Positions 16,947 to 25,019 of a stretch of 51,024 bases of DNA are shown here, in pieces. The stretch is from RECO01 sp050485385. GTDB lineage: Bacteria > Pseudomonadota > Alphaproteobacteria > Geminicoccales > Geminicoccaceae. The stretch is taken from the NCBI GenBank assembly GCA_050485385.1, contig JBJHBG010000018.1:1-51024 (forward strand), written 5' to 3'. The position numbers were made by a program, and so were the translations under genes. Each line of letters begins with the position of its first letter. Positions within the stretch are counted from its first letter, which is position 1. Below the pieces are notes generated by a model. The model had not been told where the DNA came from. It ran no database searches and was given only the letters and a program-made list of their open reading frames with translations.

Positions 16947-19646
16947 TCACTTGGCAGCGTCGATGCGCGGCAATGCCCGTGGCAGGGTGAAGGCGAAGAC
17001 GGCACCGCCGTCCGGGTTCGGCTCGTACCAAATCCGTCCGCCGAAGTGCTCGACGATCATGCGGCTGATGGCGAGACCGAGGCCGGTGCCGGTGGGGTTG
17101 CCCATGCCGCTCTGGTTGGACTGGAAGAAGCGCTCGAAGATCGCCTCGCGATGGACCTCGGGCACGCCCGGCCCGTTGTCGGTCACCCGCACCTGCACGC
17201 GGTCGCCGAGGTCGGTGAGTTCCAGCCGCACGGTACCCTTGCTCTGCGGCGCGAACTTCTCGGCGTTGGACAGGAGGTTGACCACCACCTGCTGGAGCTT
17301 GTCGCGGTCGGCGTCGACCCAGACCGGATGCGGCGGGCGGACGAGGTCGAGCCGGAGGGCCTTGGTCTGATACAGGCCGCGGACACTGACCGCCGATTCG
17401 GCCAGTACCGCTCCCAGGTCGACCCGCTCGATGTCCCAGTCCATGCGGCCGGATTCCATCTTGGCGACGTCGAGGACCTGGTTGACGAGCCGGGTCAACC
17501 GCTCGCTCTCGCGGATGATGTGACCTAGAAATTCCATCCGCTGATCTTGATCCATGTCCGGCTCGTCGAACAAAAGCTCGGAAAAGGCGCGGATGGCGGT
17601 GAGCGGCGTCCGTAGTTCGTGGGTAACGGTCGAAAGAAACTCGTCTTTCATCTTGTCGAGTTCGCGCAGACGCTCGTTGGCACGGCGCAGGTGGTCCGAG
17701 GCTTGGACCAGTTCCATCGACTTCTGCTCCAGCCTGCGGCTGTACTCCAGCACCTGGCTCGTCTCGTCGAGGACCTCGAGGATGGCGTCGGTCGTCTCGC
17801 CCTGCGGACGAACCGCCGAGGCGATGGCGACGCGGGCGGAAGCGGCACCGATGGCGCCGGCGATCAGCCGTTCGACCGCCTGGATGGTGTCGCGGTCGAC
17901 GAGTGTGTCCGGGCGGAGTTGAATACCACGCTCGTGGGCATGAGCGCGCAGCGCCCGGCGGGTCGGCTCGATGCCGACATAGCGCTCGGCGAGCCGGCGA
18001 AGATCCTGCAACGGCACCTGGGTCGGCCCGACGTCGGCCGGCCGCTCGTCGGGACGTAGGCACTCGACGAACAACGTCGCCTGGGTGGTCTCGATGGTGC
18101 TCGGCCGATCGAGCAGCGAGAACAGAACGAAGCCGCCGACGTTGACCAGCATCGACCAGAAGAGCGCGTGCTCGATCTGGTCGAGCCCGTCGAGACCGAA
18201 CAGCGCCTGCGGGGCCAGCAGCGCGATACCGAAGGGACCACCGGCCAGCGCATCGCCGATCAGGGACGGCAGGAACAGCGTGTAGAGCCACACGGCGAAA
18301 CCGGCGCCGAGGCCGATCAGGGCACCCTTGCAGGTGCCGCCGCGCCAGAAGACGGCGCCGAGCAGCAGCGGCGCGAACTGGGCTGCAGCGACGAACGCGA
18401 CCAGTCCGATGGAGACGAGGCCGAAGGAGCCGTCGAGCACGCGGAAATAGGCGTAGCCGATCAGGAGGACGGCAACCATCGCGAGTTGGCGGACACGCAG
18501 CAGCAGGCGCGTCACGTCCTGCACCCTCTCCAGCCGGTCGCGCGACCAGCGAAGCAGAAGCGGCATGACGATGTCGTTCGAGACCATGATCGACAAGGCG
18601 ATGGTCTCGACGATGACCATGGCGGTGGCCGCGGAGAGGCCGCCGATGAACACGAACACGGTGAGCAGGGGGGCTTGCTCGACCATCGGCAGGGCGAGGA
18701 CGAAGACGTCGGCGTCGAACTCGCCCGGCTGGAAGGCCAAAAGACCCGCCAGCGCGATCGGCAGGACGAACAGGTTGATGAGCAGGAGATAGAGCGGAAA
18801 CAGCCAGATGGCCGTGTCGAGGTGCCTCTCGTTGGTGTTGCCGACGATGGTCACCTGGAACTGTCGCGGCAGGCAGAAGATGGCCGCGGCGGAGAGCAGG
18901 GTCAGGCTCACCCAGCCCGGTGCCGCGGCGTCGAACTCCAGCAGCCGGGCCAAGTCCTCGCGGGCCGCCGCCCGGGCGAACAGGTCGGCGAAGCCGTCGT
19001 AGAGCCAAAAGGTGACGAAGGCGCCCACCGCCAGAAAGGCGACGAGCTTGACGATCGATTCGAAGGCGATGGCCGCGGCGACGCCCGGATGGTTCTCGGT
19101 CGCCTCGATCTGTCGTGCGCCGAACAGGACGGCGAAGGCAGCGAGTGCCGCGGCGATGAGGAAGGCGGTATCCAACGAAAAGAAGGTGCCGGCGGTATCC
19201 TCGATCAGGAGCACGTCGACACTCGCGGAGACCGCCTTCAGTTGGAGCGCGATGTAGGGGACCGTACCGGTCACGGCGACCACGGTGACCAACGCCGCCA
19301 GCGCTTGGCTCTTGCCGTAGCGCGCGCCGATGAAGTCGGCGATGGAGGTGATGCGCTGGGTCTTGGCGACGCGCAGCATCTTCTTCAGCGCAACCCAACC
19401 GAAGGCAAAGGCGAGCGTGGGGCCGAGATAGATCGGCAGAAAGCCGAAGCCGCCCTGAGCCGCCCGTCCGACGCTGCCGTAGAAGGTCCAGCTCGTGCAG
19501 TAGACGGCGATGGCGAGCGCATAGACGGTCGGGTGGTCGAGCGGGCTGTGCCCCCGTTCCGCCCGCCGGTCGCCGACATAGGCGATAGCGAACAGGATCA
19601 GCAGATAGGCGAGGGCTATGGGCAGCAATTGCCAGAGATGGAACAC
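16947..19646 (-). CDS. Sensor histidine kinase with N-terminal sodium:solute symporter domain (CrbS/CbrA-like)
   Basis: This 899-residue membrane kinase has about 13 helices of an SLC5/SSS symporter fold in residues 1-510, which includes YCTSWTFYGSVG and CLPRQFQV. A cytoplasmic linker with a predicted coiled coil (about 620-665) follows, then a HisKA/HATPase core. The phospho-acceptor is His676 in STVTHELRTPL. N-box NLLSNAEKF, G1 DNGPG and G2 GTGLGLAIS are intact. This architecture is that of CbrA and CrbS, which control carbon use including acetate. The start is GTG 19646, with a weak ribosome site and an 80-base gap after the small membrane-protein gene. Unlike CbrA, no PAS domain is obvious. 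A receiver-only regulator lies upstream in the operon. Confidence 0.92.
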   Translation of the reverse strand: MFHLWQLLPIALAYLLILFAIAYVGDRRAERGHSPLDHPTVYALAIAVYCTSWTFYGSVGRAAQGGFGFLPIYLGPTLAFAFGWVALKKMLRVAKTQRITSIADFIGARYGKSQALAALVTVVAVTGTVPYIALQLKAVSASVDVLLIEDTAGTFFSLDTAFLIAAALAAFAVLFGARQIEATENHPGVAAAIAFESIVKLVAFLAVGAFVTFWLYDGFADLFARAAAREDLARLLEFDAAAPGWVSLTLLSAAAIFCLPRQFQVTIVGNTNERHLDTAIWLFPLYLLLINLFVLPIALAGLLAFQPGEFDADVFVLALPMVEQAPLLTVFVFIGGLSAATAMVIVETIALSIMVSNDIVMPLLLRWSRDRLERVQDVTRLLLRVRQLAMVAVLLIGYAYFRVLDGSFGLVSIGLVAFVAAAQFAPLLLGAVFWRGGTCKGALIGLGAGFAVWLYTLFLPSLIGDALAGGPFGIALLAPQALFGLDGLDQIEHALFWSMLVNVGGFVLFSLLDRPSTIETTQATLFVECLRPDERPADVGPTQVPLQDLRRLAERYVGIEPTRRALRAHAHERGIQLRPDTLVDRDTIQAVERLIAGAIGAASARVAIASAVRPQGETTDAILEVLDETSQVLEYSRRLEQKSMELVQASDHLRRANERLRELDKMKDEFLSTVTHELRTPLTAIRAFSELLFDEPDMDQDQRMEFLGHIIRESERLTRLVNQVLDVAKMESGRMDWDIERVDLGAVLAESAVSVRGLYQTKALRLDLVRPPHPVWVDADRDKLQQVVVNLLSNAEKFAPQSKGTVRLELTDLGDRVQVRVTDNGPGVPEVHREAIFERFFQSNQSGMGNPTGTGLGLAISRMIVEHFGGRIWYEPNPDGGAVFAFTLPRALPRIDAAK

Positions 19647-19726
19647 GGCGCGCCGCTACCGCCGGACGGGGCGCGGCCTGCCGCCCCCTCGCCACCGACG
19701 CAGCATCGTCCCGCGGCCGCGGTCCA

Positions 19727-19942
19727 TCAGCGGGCCCGCCGGCGCGTCATGAGGAAGAGCAGCAGGACGACCAGCGCCCAACTGCCGAACACGTAGAGGT
19801 AGATCGACGGCCAGCCGGCGATGCCGACGCCGATGCCGAGGTCGAACACGTCGAGCAACGGCCGGTTGAACAGGACGAAACCGCCGAGGGCCAAGGCGAG
19901 GCCCCGCTCGCCAGCACTCGGGCCCCGTCCGTGGTCGGCCAT
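19727..19942 (-). CDS. Small two-helix membrane protein
   Basis: This 71-residue protein has two hydrophobic stretches: LALALGGFVLFNRPLLDVF and IYLYVFGSWALVVLLLFLM, ending in the basic tail TRRRAR. ATG 19942 has GGGGAGGG about 6 bases upstream and lies 13 bases after the exonuclease-fusion stop, so it belongs to the same operon. I know of similar small proteins next to symporter-type kinases but no assigned role. It might be a subunit or regulator of the neighbouring kinase or symporter; that is inference. Confidence 0.75.
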   Translation of the reverse strand: MADHGRGPSAGERGLALALGGFVLFNRPLLDVFDLGIGVGIAGWPSIYLYVFGSWALVVLLLFLMTRRRAR

Positions 19943-19955
19943 GGCTCGCCCTCCC

Positions 19956-22088
19956 CTAATACCGCGCCTGCTGGCGGCGGATGGCCGCCATCTTGCCGGA
20001 AGCCTGCAGCGCATCCTTGAGCGTCGTGATGCCGGTGGGCGCCAACAGGTCGAGCAGCCGCAACAGCACCTCGGCGGTGGCGAGGCTGTCGCCCAAGGCC
20101 GTGTGCCGCTGTTCGGCCGGCAGATGCACGCCGTAGCGCTCGGCCAGCGCGTCGAGCGTCAGGCTGTCCGCCTGGCCGTGGACCAAGGCTGCGAGCAGCA
20201 CGGTGTCGAGGACGGCATGGTCGAAGCGCACCCCGCAGCCTCGCTCCTTCATGGTCACGAACTTGAGGTCGAAGGCCGCGTTGTGCGCGACCAGCACCGA
20301 ATCGCGGGCGAAGGCATGAAAGCGCGGCAGCACGTGCTCGATGGTCGGCGCGCCCTCGACCATGGCGTTGGTGATCCCGTGCACCTTGGTCGACACCGCC
20401 GGGATGTTGCGGCGCGGGTTGACGAAGCTCTCGAAGGTTTCCCCCCGCAGCACCCGGCCGTTGACGATACGTACCCCTGCGATGGAGATGATCTCGTCGC
20501 CTTCGGACGGGTTGAGCCCGGTGGTCTCGGTGTCGAACACCACGAAGGTGAGCTTCTTCAGCGGCGCATCCTCGATGCGCGCGGTGTCGATGCGGTGCAG
20601 GAGGTCGAAGTCGTAGAACTCGGGCCGCTGCGGCAGGGGCACCGCCGGCACATAGCCGCCGGCGTGCCGACGACGCGCGGCCGCCAGCGGCAGGCGCAGT
20701 CGGGTGCGACCCCCGCCGGCCGGCTCGCACCAGAACTCGGTCTTGTGCCGGGCCATCACGTCGTGGCCGGTGAGCCCGCCGATGCTCGCGTCCAAGGGCG
20801 CCTGCATCCAGCCGTCGACGGTCGCCATCGGCACGACGGCCCCCGCCCAGGCGATGTCGACGTAGACCCGCTCGCCGACGGCCGCGGCCGACAGCGTGAA
20901 CGTGCGCACGTCGCGGGCGGCGGCGATGCGGCGGACGAATTCGCGGCAGATCTCGACGATGGTCAGGCTGTCGCAGGCGAGCCAGACCGGCTCGCCCTCG
21001 ATCTCCACGCTGATGCCGTCGATGCCGCCGAGGCGCGTCTCCAAACAGGCGAACAGCGTCAGCGAGTAGACGTCGCCCATCGGCCACGCCCCGGCCAACA
21101 GGTCGCGGCTGTCCTTCTCCAGCGTCTCCAGCCGCGCGCTCAAGGCGGCGGTCTCGTCGAGCAGCACTTGCTCCAAGGCCTTGCGGCTGTCGTCGTCGAG
21201 CTCGTCGGCGGCGGTCAGCACTTCCACCGCAGCCCGGAGATTGGCGGCCGGCCGGCGCATGTCCTCGGTCGCCAGCGACAACAGACGGTCGCGCTCGACC
21301 TGGGCCGCAAGGGTCTGCGTCACGTCGTCGAACACGGCGACGTAGCCGACCGGGGCGCCGAGTGCCGCGTCGACGATCAGCGAGACCCGGCCCTGCAAGG
21401 TGTGGCGGCCGTCGGCGGTGGCGCAGACGACGAGCGCGCTCAGCCCTTCGTCGTGATCCGTGTGGCGGCCCTCGGCGAAACGCCGGTCGAGCCGCTCGAG
21501 GGCGTGGCGGAAGGGCTCGGCGCTCACCGCGTCGAACAGCGACCGGCCGAGCCCGAGGTCACCCGAAACGTGCAGGATCTTCAAGGCGTGCTGGTTGAAC
21601 AGCAGGATCTGATGGTCGAGGTTGCAGATGACGACGCCGAGTTGGAGGTCGCGCACCAGCGCCTCGAGCCGACCCTTCTGCCGCTCGGTCTCGTTGGTGG
21701 CGCGCTGCACGGCCGCGTCGACCTCGGTGCGCGCCGCCTGCAGCGCCTCGACCGCATCCTGGACCGCGGGGCCGAGATAGCCGAGATAGCGGACGGTCCG
21801 CTGGTCGATCGGCCGGCTGGTCCCGGCATGCACCGCGTCGCGCACCGCGCGCACCACGAACTGGATCGGCTTGACCACGTTCTCGTCGAACATGACGCCG
21901 ACCCAGCCGGTGAGCAACAGGACGGCACCGCCGGCGATCAACGCCGCGACGATCAAGGGGTCGAGGGCACCGTCGCCGAGCTGGCGATAGGCGTAGACGG
22001 CGCCGGCGACGATGGCGGCGAGGCTGCCGACGCCGAGCAAGCAGAAGAAGAGGAAGAACCGGACCCGCAGGCTCAGCCTATCGCTCAT
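19956..22088 (-). CDS. Membrane pseudo-histidine-kinase fused to a DEDDh 3'-5' exonuclease
   Basis: This 710-residue protein has two N-terminal helices (about 9-33 and 44-66), a HAMP/coiled-coil-like stretch (70-140), a PAS-like domain (about 145-260), a kinase-like region (265-480) and a C-terminal DnaQ-type exonuclease (513-710). The exonuclease has all catalytic residues: Asp519 and Glu521 in FDTETTG, Asp607 in HNAAFDLKF, His662 and Asp667. The kinase-like part is degenerate: where SHELRTPL is expected it reads TEDMRRPA, so Glu275 replaces the phospho-accepting His, and the ATPase lobe lacks clear N and G boxes. It overlaps the response-regulator gene by 11 bases. It is usually annotated simply as an exonuclease or PolIII epsilon-like protein. 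Its substrate and its link to the symporter are unknown. Confidence 0.88.
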   Translation of the reverse strand: MSDRLSLRVRFFLFFCLLGVGSLAAIVAGAVYAYRQLGDGALDPLIVAALIAGGAVLLLTGWVGVMFDENVVKPIQFVVRAVRDAVHAGTSRPIDQRTVRYLGYLGPAVQDAVEALQAARTEVDAAVQRATNETERQKGRLEALVRDLQLGVVICNLDHQILLFNQHALKILHVSGDLGLGRSLFDAVSAEPFRHALERLDRRFAEGRHTDHDEGLSALVVCATADGRHTLQGRVSLIVDAALGAPVGYVAVFDDVTQTLAAQVERDRLLSLATEDMRRPAANLRAAVEVLTAADELDDDSRKALEQVLLDETAALSARLETLEKDSRDLLAGAWPMGDVYSLTLFACLETRLGGIDGISVEIEGEPVWLACDSLTIVEICREFVRRIAAARDVRTFTLSAAAVGERVYVDIAWAGAVVPMATVDGWMQAPLDASIGGLTGHDVMARHKTEFWCEPAGGGRTRLRLPLAAARRRHAGGYVPAVPLPQRPEFYDFDLLHRIDTARIEDAPLKKLTFVVFDTETTGLNPSEGDEIISIAGVRIVNGRVLRGETFESFVNPRRNIPAVSTKVHGITNAMVEGAPTIEHVLPRFHAFARDSVLVAHNAAFDLKFVTMKERGCGVRFDHAVLDTVLLAALVHGQADSLTLDALAERYGVHLPAEQRHTALGDSLATAEVLLRLLDLLAPTGITTLKDALQASGKMAAIRRQQARY

Positions 22089-22458
22089 GCGGTGCCCCGA
22101 GCACGGCCTTCACCTTCTGGGCCAGTTCGCGGGTGGAAAAGGGCTTGGTCATGTAGGCATCGGCGCCGAGCGCCATGCCCTTCTCGACCTCGATCTCGCG
22201 GCCCTTGGCACTCACCATGATGATGCGCGTCGCGTGCCATTCGGGATTGCCGCGGATGGTCTGGCAGACGTCGTAGCCGTCGCGCTTGGGGATCATGATG
22301 TCGAGCAGGACGAGGTCGGCCGGCCGCTCCGCCATCGCCGCGAGGGCCGCCTCGCCGTCGCGCGCCACGCGCACGTCGTAGCCTTCGCGCCGCATCAGAT
22401 GCTGCACCGACAGGGCGATGCTGTGCTCGTCGTCGACGATCAAGACGGACGCGGCCAT
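22078..22458 (-). CDS. Single-domain (receiver-only) response regulator
   Basis: This 126-residue CheY-like receiver has Asp9/Asp10 in VDDE, phospho-acceptor Asp53 in LLDIMIP, the conserved Ser/Thr region MVSAKG and Lys105 in TKPFS. No output domain follows, so it acts by protein contact or as a phosphate sink. This differs from CrbR/CbrB, which carry DNA-binding outputs. Its stop lies inside the start of the pseudokinase-exonuclease gene, so the two are co-translated. The likely phosphodonor is the symporter-fused kinase encoded downstream. The partner could be the pseudokinase module; both are inferences. Confidence 0.93.
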   Translation of the reverse strand: MAASVLIVDDEHSIALSVQHLMRREGYDVRVARDGEAALAAMAERPADLVLLDIMIPKRDGYDVCQTIRGNPEWHATRIIMVSAKGREIEVEKGMALGADAYMTKPFSTRELAQKVKAVLGAPHER

Positions 22459-22491
22459 CGTTCACCCTTCCCCGATCTCTTGTCGTTCGTG

Positions 22492-22509
22492 TCCCGCTTT
22501 GGCGCGGGA
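22492..22509 (-). terminator. Small hairpin upstream of the response regulator gene
   Basis: A TCCCGC/GCGGGA stem of six pairs with a 6-base loop lies between the unknown membrane-protein stop (22514) and the response-regulator start (22458). No U-run is evident. It could trim expression between the two halves of the operon; the assignment is weak. Confidence 0.3.
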
Positions 22510-22513
22510 TCAC

Positions 22514-23083
22514 TCAAACTAGACGAGCGCGCTCGCGGTGCCAGCCTCCCGTTGGTGCCGTGTCCGCGGCACCGCAGGCGGCGGCGCGGGCGCCGTCGTC
22601 GGCATCCAACTCGATCCAGACGAGGCCGTCCAAGAAACGGTCACCGCCCAAGTCCATCGACGGCAGGATGTCGGCGCGGCGCGGCGCGGCGCAATCGTAA
22701 AGTTGCCGGCTCGTCAACGTCGGATAGTAGCGGGTCACGAACGCGACCTCGGCCAGGACGAAGCCGGCAAGGTCCGGGTGCGTTCGCACCCGGCCGGTAT
22801 CGATCACGGTGAAGCGGTTCACCTGCGGCACCACCAGCGTCCAGGGCTGGAGCGGATGGCTGTAGGTGCCGACGTCGGCCACCACTGCGCGATCCGGCAG
22901 CGTGCCCGCCGTGCGCTGGAACCACGAATATTCGACGTAGACGTGAAAGACGAGCATGGCGCCGCCGGCCAGGACCGGGATGGTCCAGCGCGGGGCCTGG
23001 ATGCGGAACGCCCGCGTTACGAGCATCCAGGCCCCGGCGACACCGAAACCGAGGACGATGGTGCCAAGGAAGCTCATCAGCAT
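22514..23083 (-). CDS. Unknown membrane-anchored protein
   Basis: I do not recognise this 189-residue protein. It has two N-terminal hydrophobic helices (about 4-25, LGTIVLGFGVAGAWMLVTRA, and 33-50, TIPVLAGGAMLVFHVYVEY), followed by a soluble region of about 135 residues, probably outside the cytoplasmic membrane. The soluble part contains YSWFQRTAGTLP, PWTLVVPQVNRFTVIDTG, Cys132 in LYDCAAP and a second Cys near 171. ATG 23083 has a G-rich site 6 bases upstream and lies 12 bases after the nucleotidyltransferase-like gene's stop. Operon context suggests a role with the symporter or its signalling. Confidence 0.7.
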   Translation of the reverse strand: MLMSFLGTIVLGFGVAGAWMLVTRAFRIQAPRWTIPVLAGGAMLVFHVYVEYSWFQRTAGTLPDRAVVADVGTYSHPLQPWTLVVPQVNRFTVIDTGRVRTHPDLAGFVLAEVAFVTRYYPTLTSRQLYDCAAPRRADILPSMDLGGDRFLDGLVWIELDADDGARAAACGAADTAPTGGWHRERARLV

Positions 23084-23095
23084 GACCGGCCCCCC

Positions 23096-24940
23096 TCAGC
23101 CGAGCGCACGGCCGTGGCCGAGGGCCGATTGCAGCCCTTTGACCACGCCGAACGCGTCCTTGAGGTGGTTGCGCTCGAGGGCCGAGAGCGTACTCGGCGC
23201 CATGAAGTTGTCGGGCTTCTTGCCCTCGCGCACCAGTTGCGCCTGGTGCTCCAGCCGCATGGTGGCGATCAGGTCGTAGGCGTCGATCAGATCGTCGGCG
23301 CCGCCCTCGCTCAAGACGCCCTCGGCCTTGGCCTGCACCAGACGCTCGCGGGTGTTGACCGCCTCGATCGAGCCCTGCAACGCATAGAGCCGAGCGAGGT
23401 CGACGATCGGTACGACCCCGTTGAGCTTGAGGTCGACGGTGTTCTTGTGCTCGCCCGAACGGATCAGGGCGAAGCCGCGAAAGAGGCCGAGCGGCGGCTG
23501 ATGCTTCAGCGAATTGGCCGCCATGTGGGCGCGGAAAATGCTGTTCTTGCGGGCGGCGGCGAGCGTCTGCCGTTGCAGGCCGTCGAACAGCGCCGCCTCG
23601 CCGGCGATGGCGCGCAGATCGAACATCACGCTCGCCAGCATCTGCGCCATCGGGTCGGGCTGGGCGATCCAGCCCTGGAAGTACTGCCGCCACGTCTTGA
23701 GCGGCTGCCGCCAGCGCGGGTTGCTCGCCATCATCTCGCCCGGGCAATAGTAGTAGCCGCAGGCGTCCAGGCCGTCACAGACGAACTTGGCGAGGCCGGC
23801 GAAGTACTCCCCGTGCCGCGCGGCGTCGTAGCCGTCGTCGAGGATGAGGCAGTTGTCCTGATCGGAGATGCCGGTCTGCTCGGAGCGCCCCTGCGAGCCG
23901 CAGGCGAGCCAGAGATAGGGCACGGGCGGCGCCCCGAACCGTTCCTCCGCCAGCACCAGAAGGCGCCGGGTCAGGGCGTCGGCGACGCTGGTGACGATGC
24001 GGCCGACATTGTGCGCGCTCGCACCGGAGCCGACGAGCTGGACCAGGAGTTCGGGGATCTTGGCGACGCTCGCCGCAAGCTCCTCGAACGCCCGCTGCTG
24101 CTCGATGTCACCGATGATGTAGACGGTAGAGACGGCCTGCTGGCGGACGAGGTTGGACGAGGTGACGACGCCCACGAGCTTGCCTCGGTCGACGATCGGC
24201 AGGTGGATGATGCCGCGCTCGGTCATCGCGTTGAGCGCGTCGAAGCCGAGGGCGGCCGAGCCGATGGTGAAGGGCGCTGCCGTCATGATCTCGCCGACCG
24301 GCGTCTCCACGCTGCGGCCCTCGGCGACGACCCGCCGGCCCATGTCGCCGGTGGTGAGGATGCCCACCAGCGCGTCGTCGCGGGTGACCAGCAGACACGA
24401 GATGTCCAGGTCGCGCATGATCACCGCCGCCTCCCGAGCGGTGGTGGTCTCCACCACCGTGCGCGGATCGGCGGTCATCAGGTCGCCGACCTGCACCGAC
24501 AGGAGGTTCTCCTGGGGCGCCCCTCCGCTCGCCAACCGCTGACGCCGCCGGCTGCGGTCGAAGAAATCGCGGAACGGCGCATGGGCGTCGAGCAACTCCC
24601 GAAAGCGGGTATCGGGCAGCACGAGCAGGGTCGTGGCGTCGCTGGCAACGGCTCGGTTGAGCGCAGTCCCGTCGCGCAACAGTCCCCGCTCGCCGAAGAC
24701 GTCGCCCTCCGCGACCTGCGAGACGAGGTCGCCGTCGTCGGAGACGATGTCGACGCCACCGGCGTAGAGCAGATACAGCCCGCGCAGCCGCTCGCCGACG
24801 TCGTAGATCACCGCCCCGGATGCGTGCTCCTCGACGGTAACGGCCTCCGCCAGCTCGGCAAGGACCGCCGTCGACAGCACGTCGAAGGGCTGATGGCGCC
24901 CCAGAATGCGCCGCAGCCGGTCGGTCGTCAGATCGACCAT
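23096..24940 (-). CDS. cNMP-binding/CBS/DUF294 nucleotidyltransferase-like signalling protein
   Basis: This 614-residue cytoplasmic protein has four regions. A cyclic-nucleotide-binding-like domain spans 15-125 (GDVFGERGLL). A CBS pair spans 150-265 (VGDLMTADPRTV, VGEIMTAAPFTI). A DUF294 nucleotidyltransferase-like domain follows at about 300-440 with the GS-x10-DxD pattern at Gly348-Ser349 and Asp360/Asp362. A DUF294 C-terminal helical domain runs from about 470 to 605. It resembles the N-terminal half of GlnD-type enzymes, so it could transfer a nucleotide to a partner protein in response to adenylate or cyclic nucleotides. Such genes are regular neighbours of VC_2705-type symporters. It lies 79 bases after the symporter gene, behind a strong hairpin. 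Confidence 0.9.
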   Translation of the reverse strand: MVDLTTDRLRRILGRHQPFDVLSTAVLAELAEAVTVEEHASGAVIYDVGERLRGLYLLYAGGVDIVSDDGDLVSQVAEGDVFGERGLLRDGTALNRAVASDATTLLVLPDTRFRELLDAHAPFRDFFDRSRRRQRLASGGAPQENLLSVQVGDLMTADPRTVVETTTAREAAVIMRDLDISCLLVTRDDALVGILTTGDMGRRVVAEGRSVETPVGEIMTAAPFTIGSAALGFDALNAMTERGIIHLPIVDRGKLVGVVTSSNLVRQQAVSTVYIIGDIEQQRAFEELAASVAKIPELLVQLVGSGASAHNVGRIVTSVADALTRRLLVLAEERFGAPPVPYLWLACGSQGRSEQTGISDQDNCLILDDGYDAARHGEYFAGLAKFVCDGLDACGYYYCPGEMMASNPRWRQPLKTWRQYFQGWIAQPDPMAQMLASVMFDLRAIAGEAALFDGLQRQTLAAARKNSIFRAHMAANSLKHQPPLGLFRGFALIRSGEHKNTVDLKLNGVVPIVDLARLYALQGSIEAVNTRERLVQAKAEGVLSEGGADDLIDAYDLIATMRLEHQAQLVREGKKPDNFMAPSTLSALERNHLKDAFGVVKGLQSALGHGRALG

Positions 24941-24964
24941 CGTTCCGGTTCCCCAAAACGCGTA

Positions 24965-24992
24965 CGGACCCCGTCCGGGTGGACGGGGTCCG
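24965..24992 (-). terminator. Strong hairpin after the symporter gene
   Basis: Perfect 12-base arms CGGACCCCGTCC and its complement enclose a 4-base loop, followed on the minus strand by TACGCGTTTTGG. The stem is very strong but the T-run is short and offset. It may be a partial terminator that lowers expression of the signalling genes relative to the symporter. Confidence 0.65.
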
Positions 24993-25019
24993 CAGTCAGC
25001 GCAACGTCATCGACCTAGG

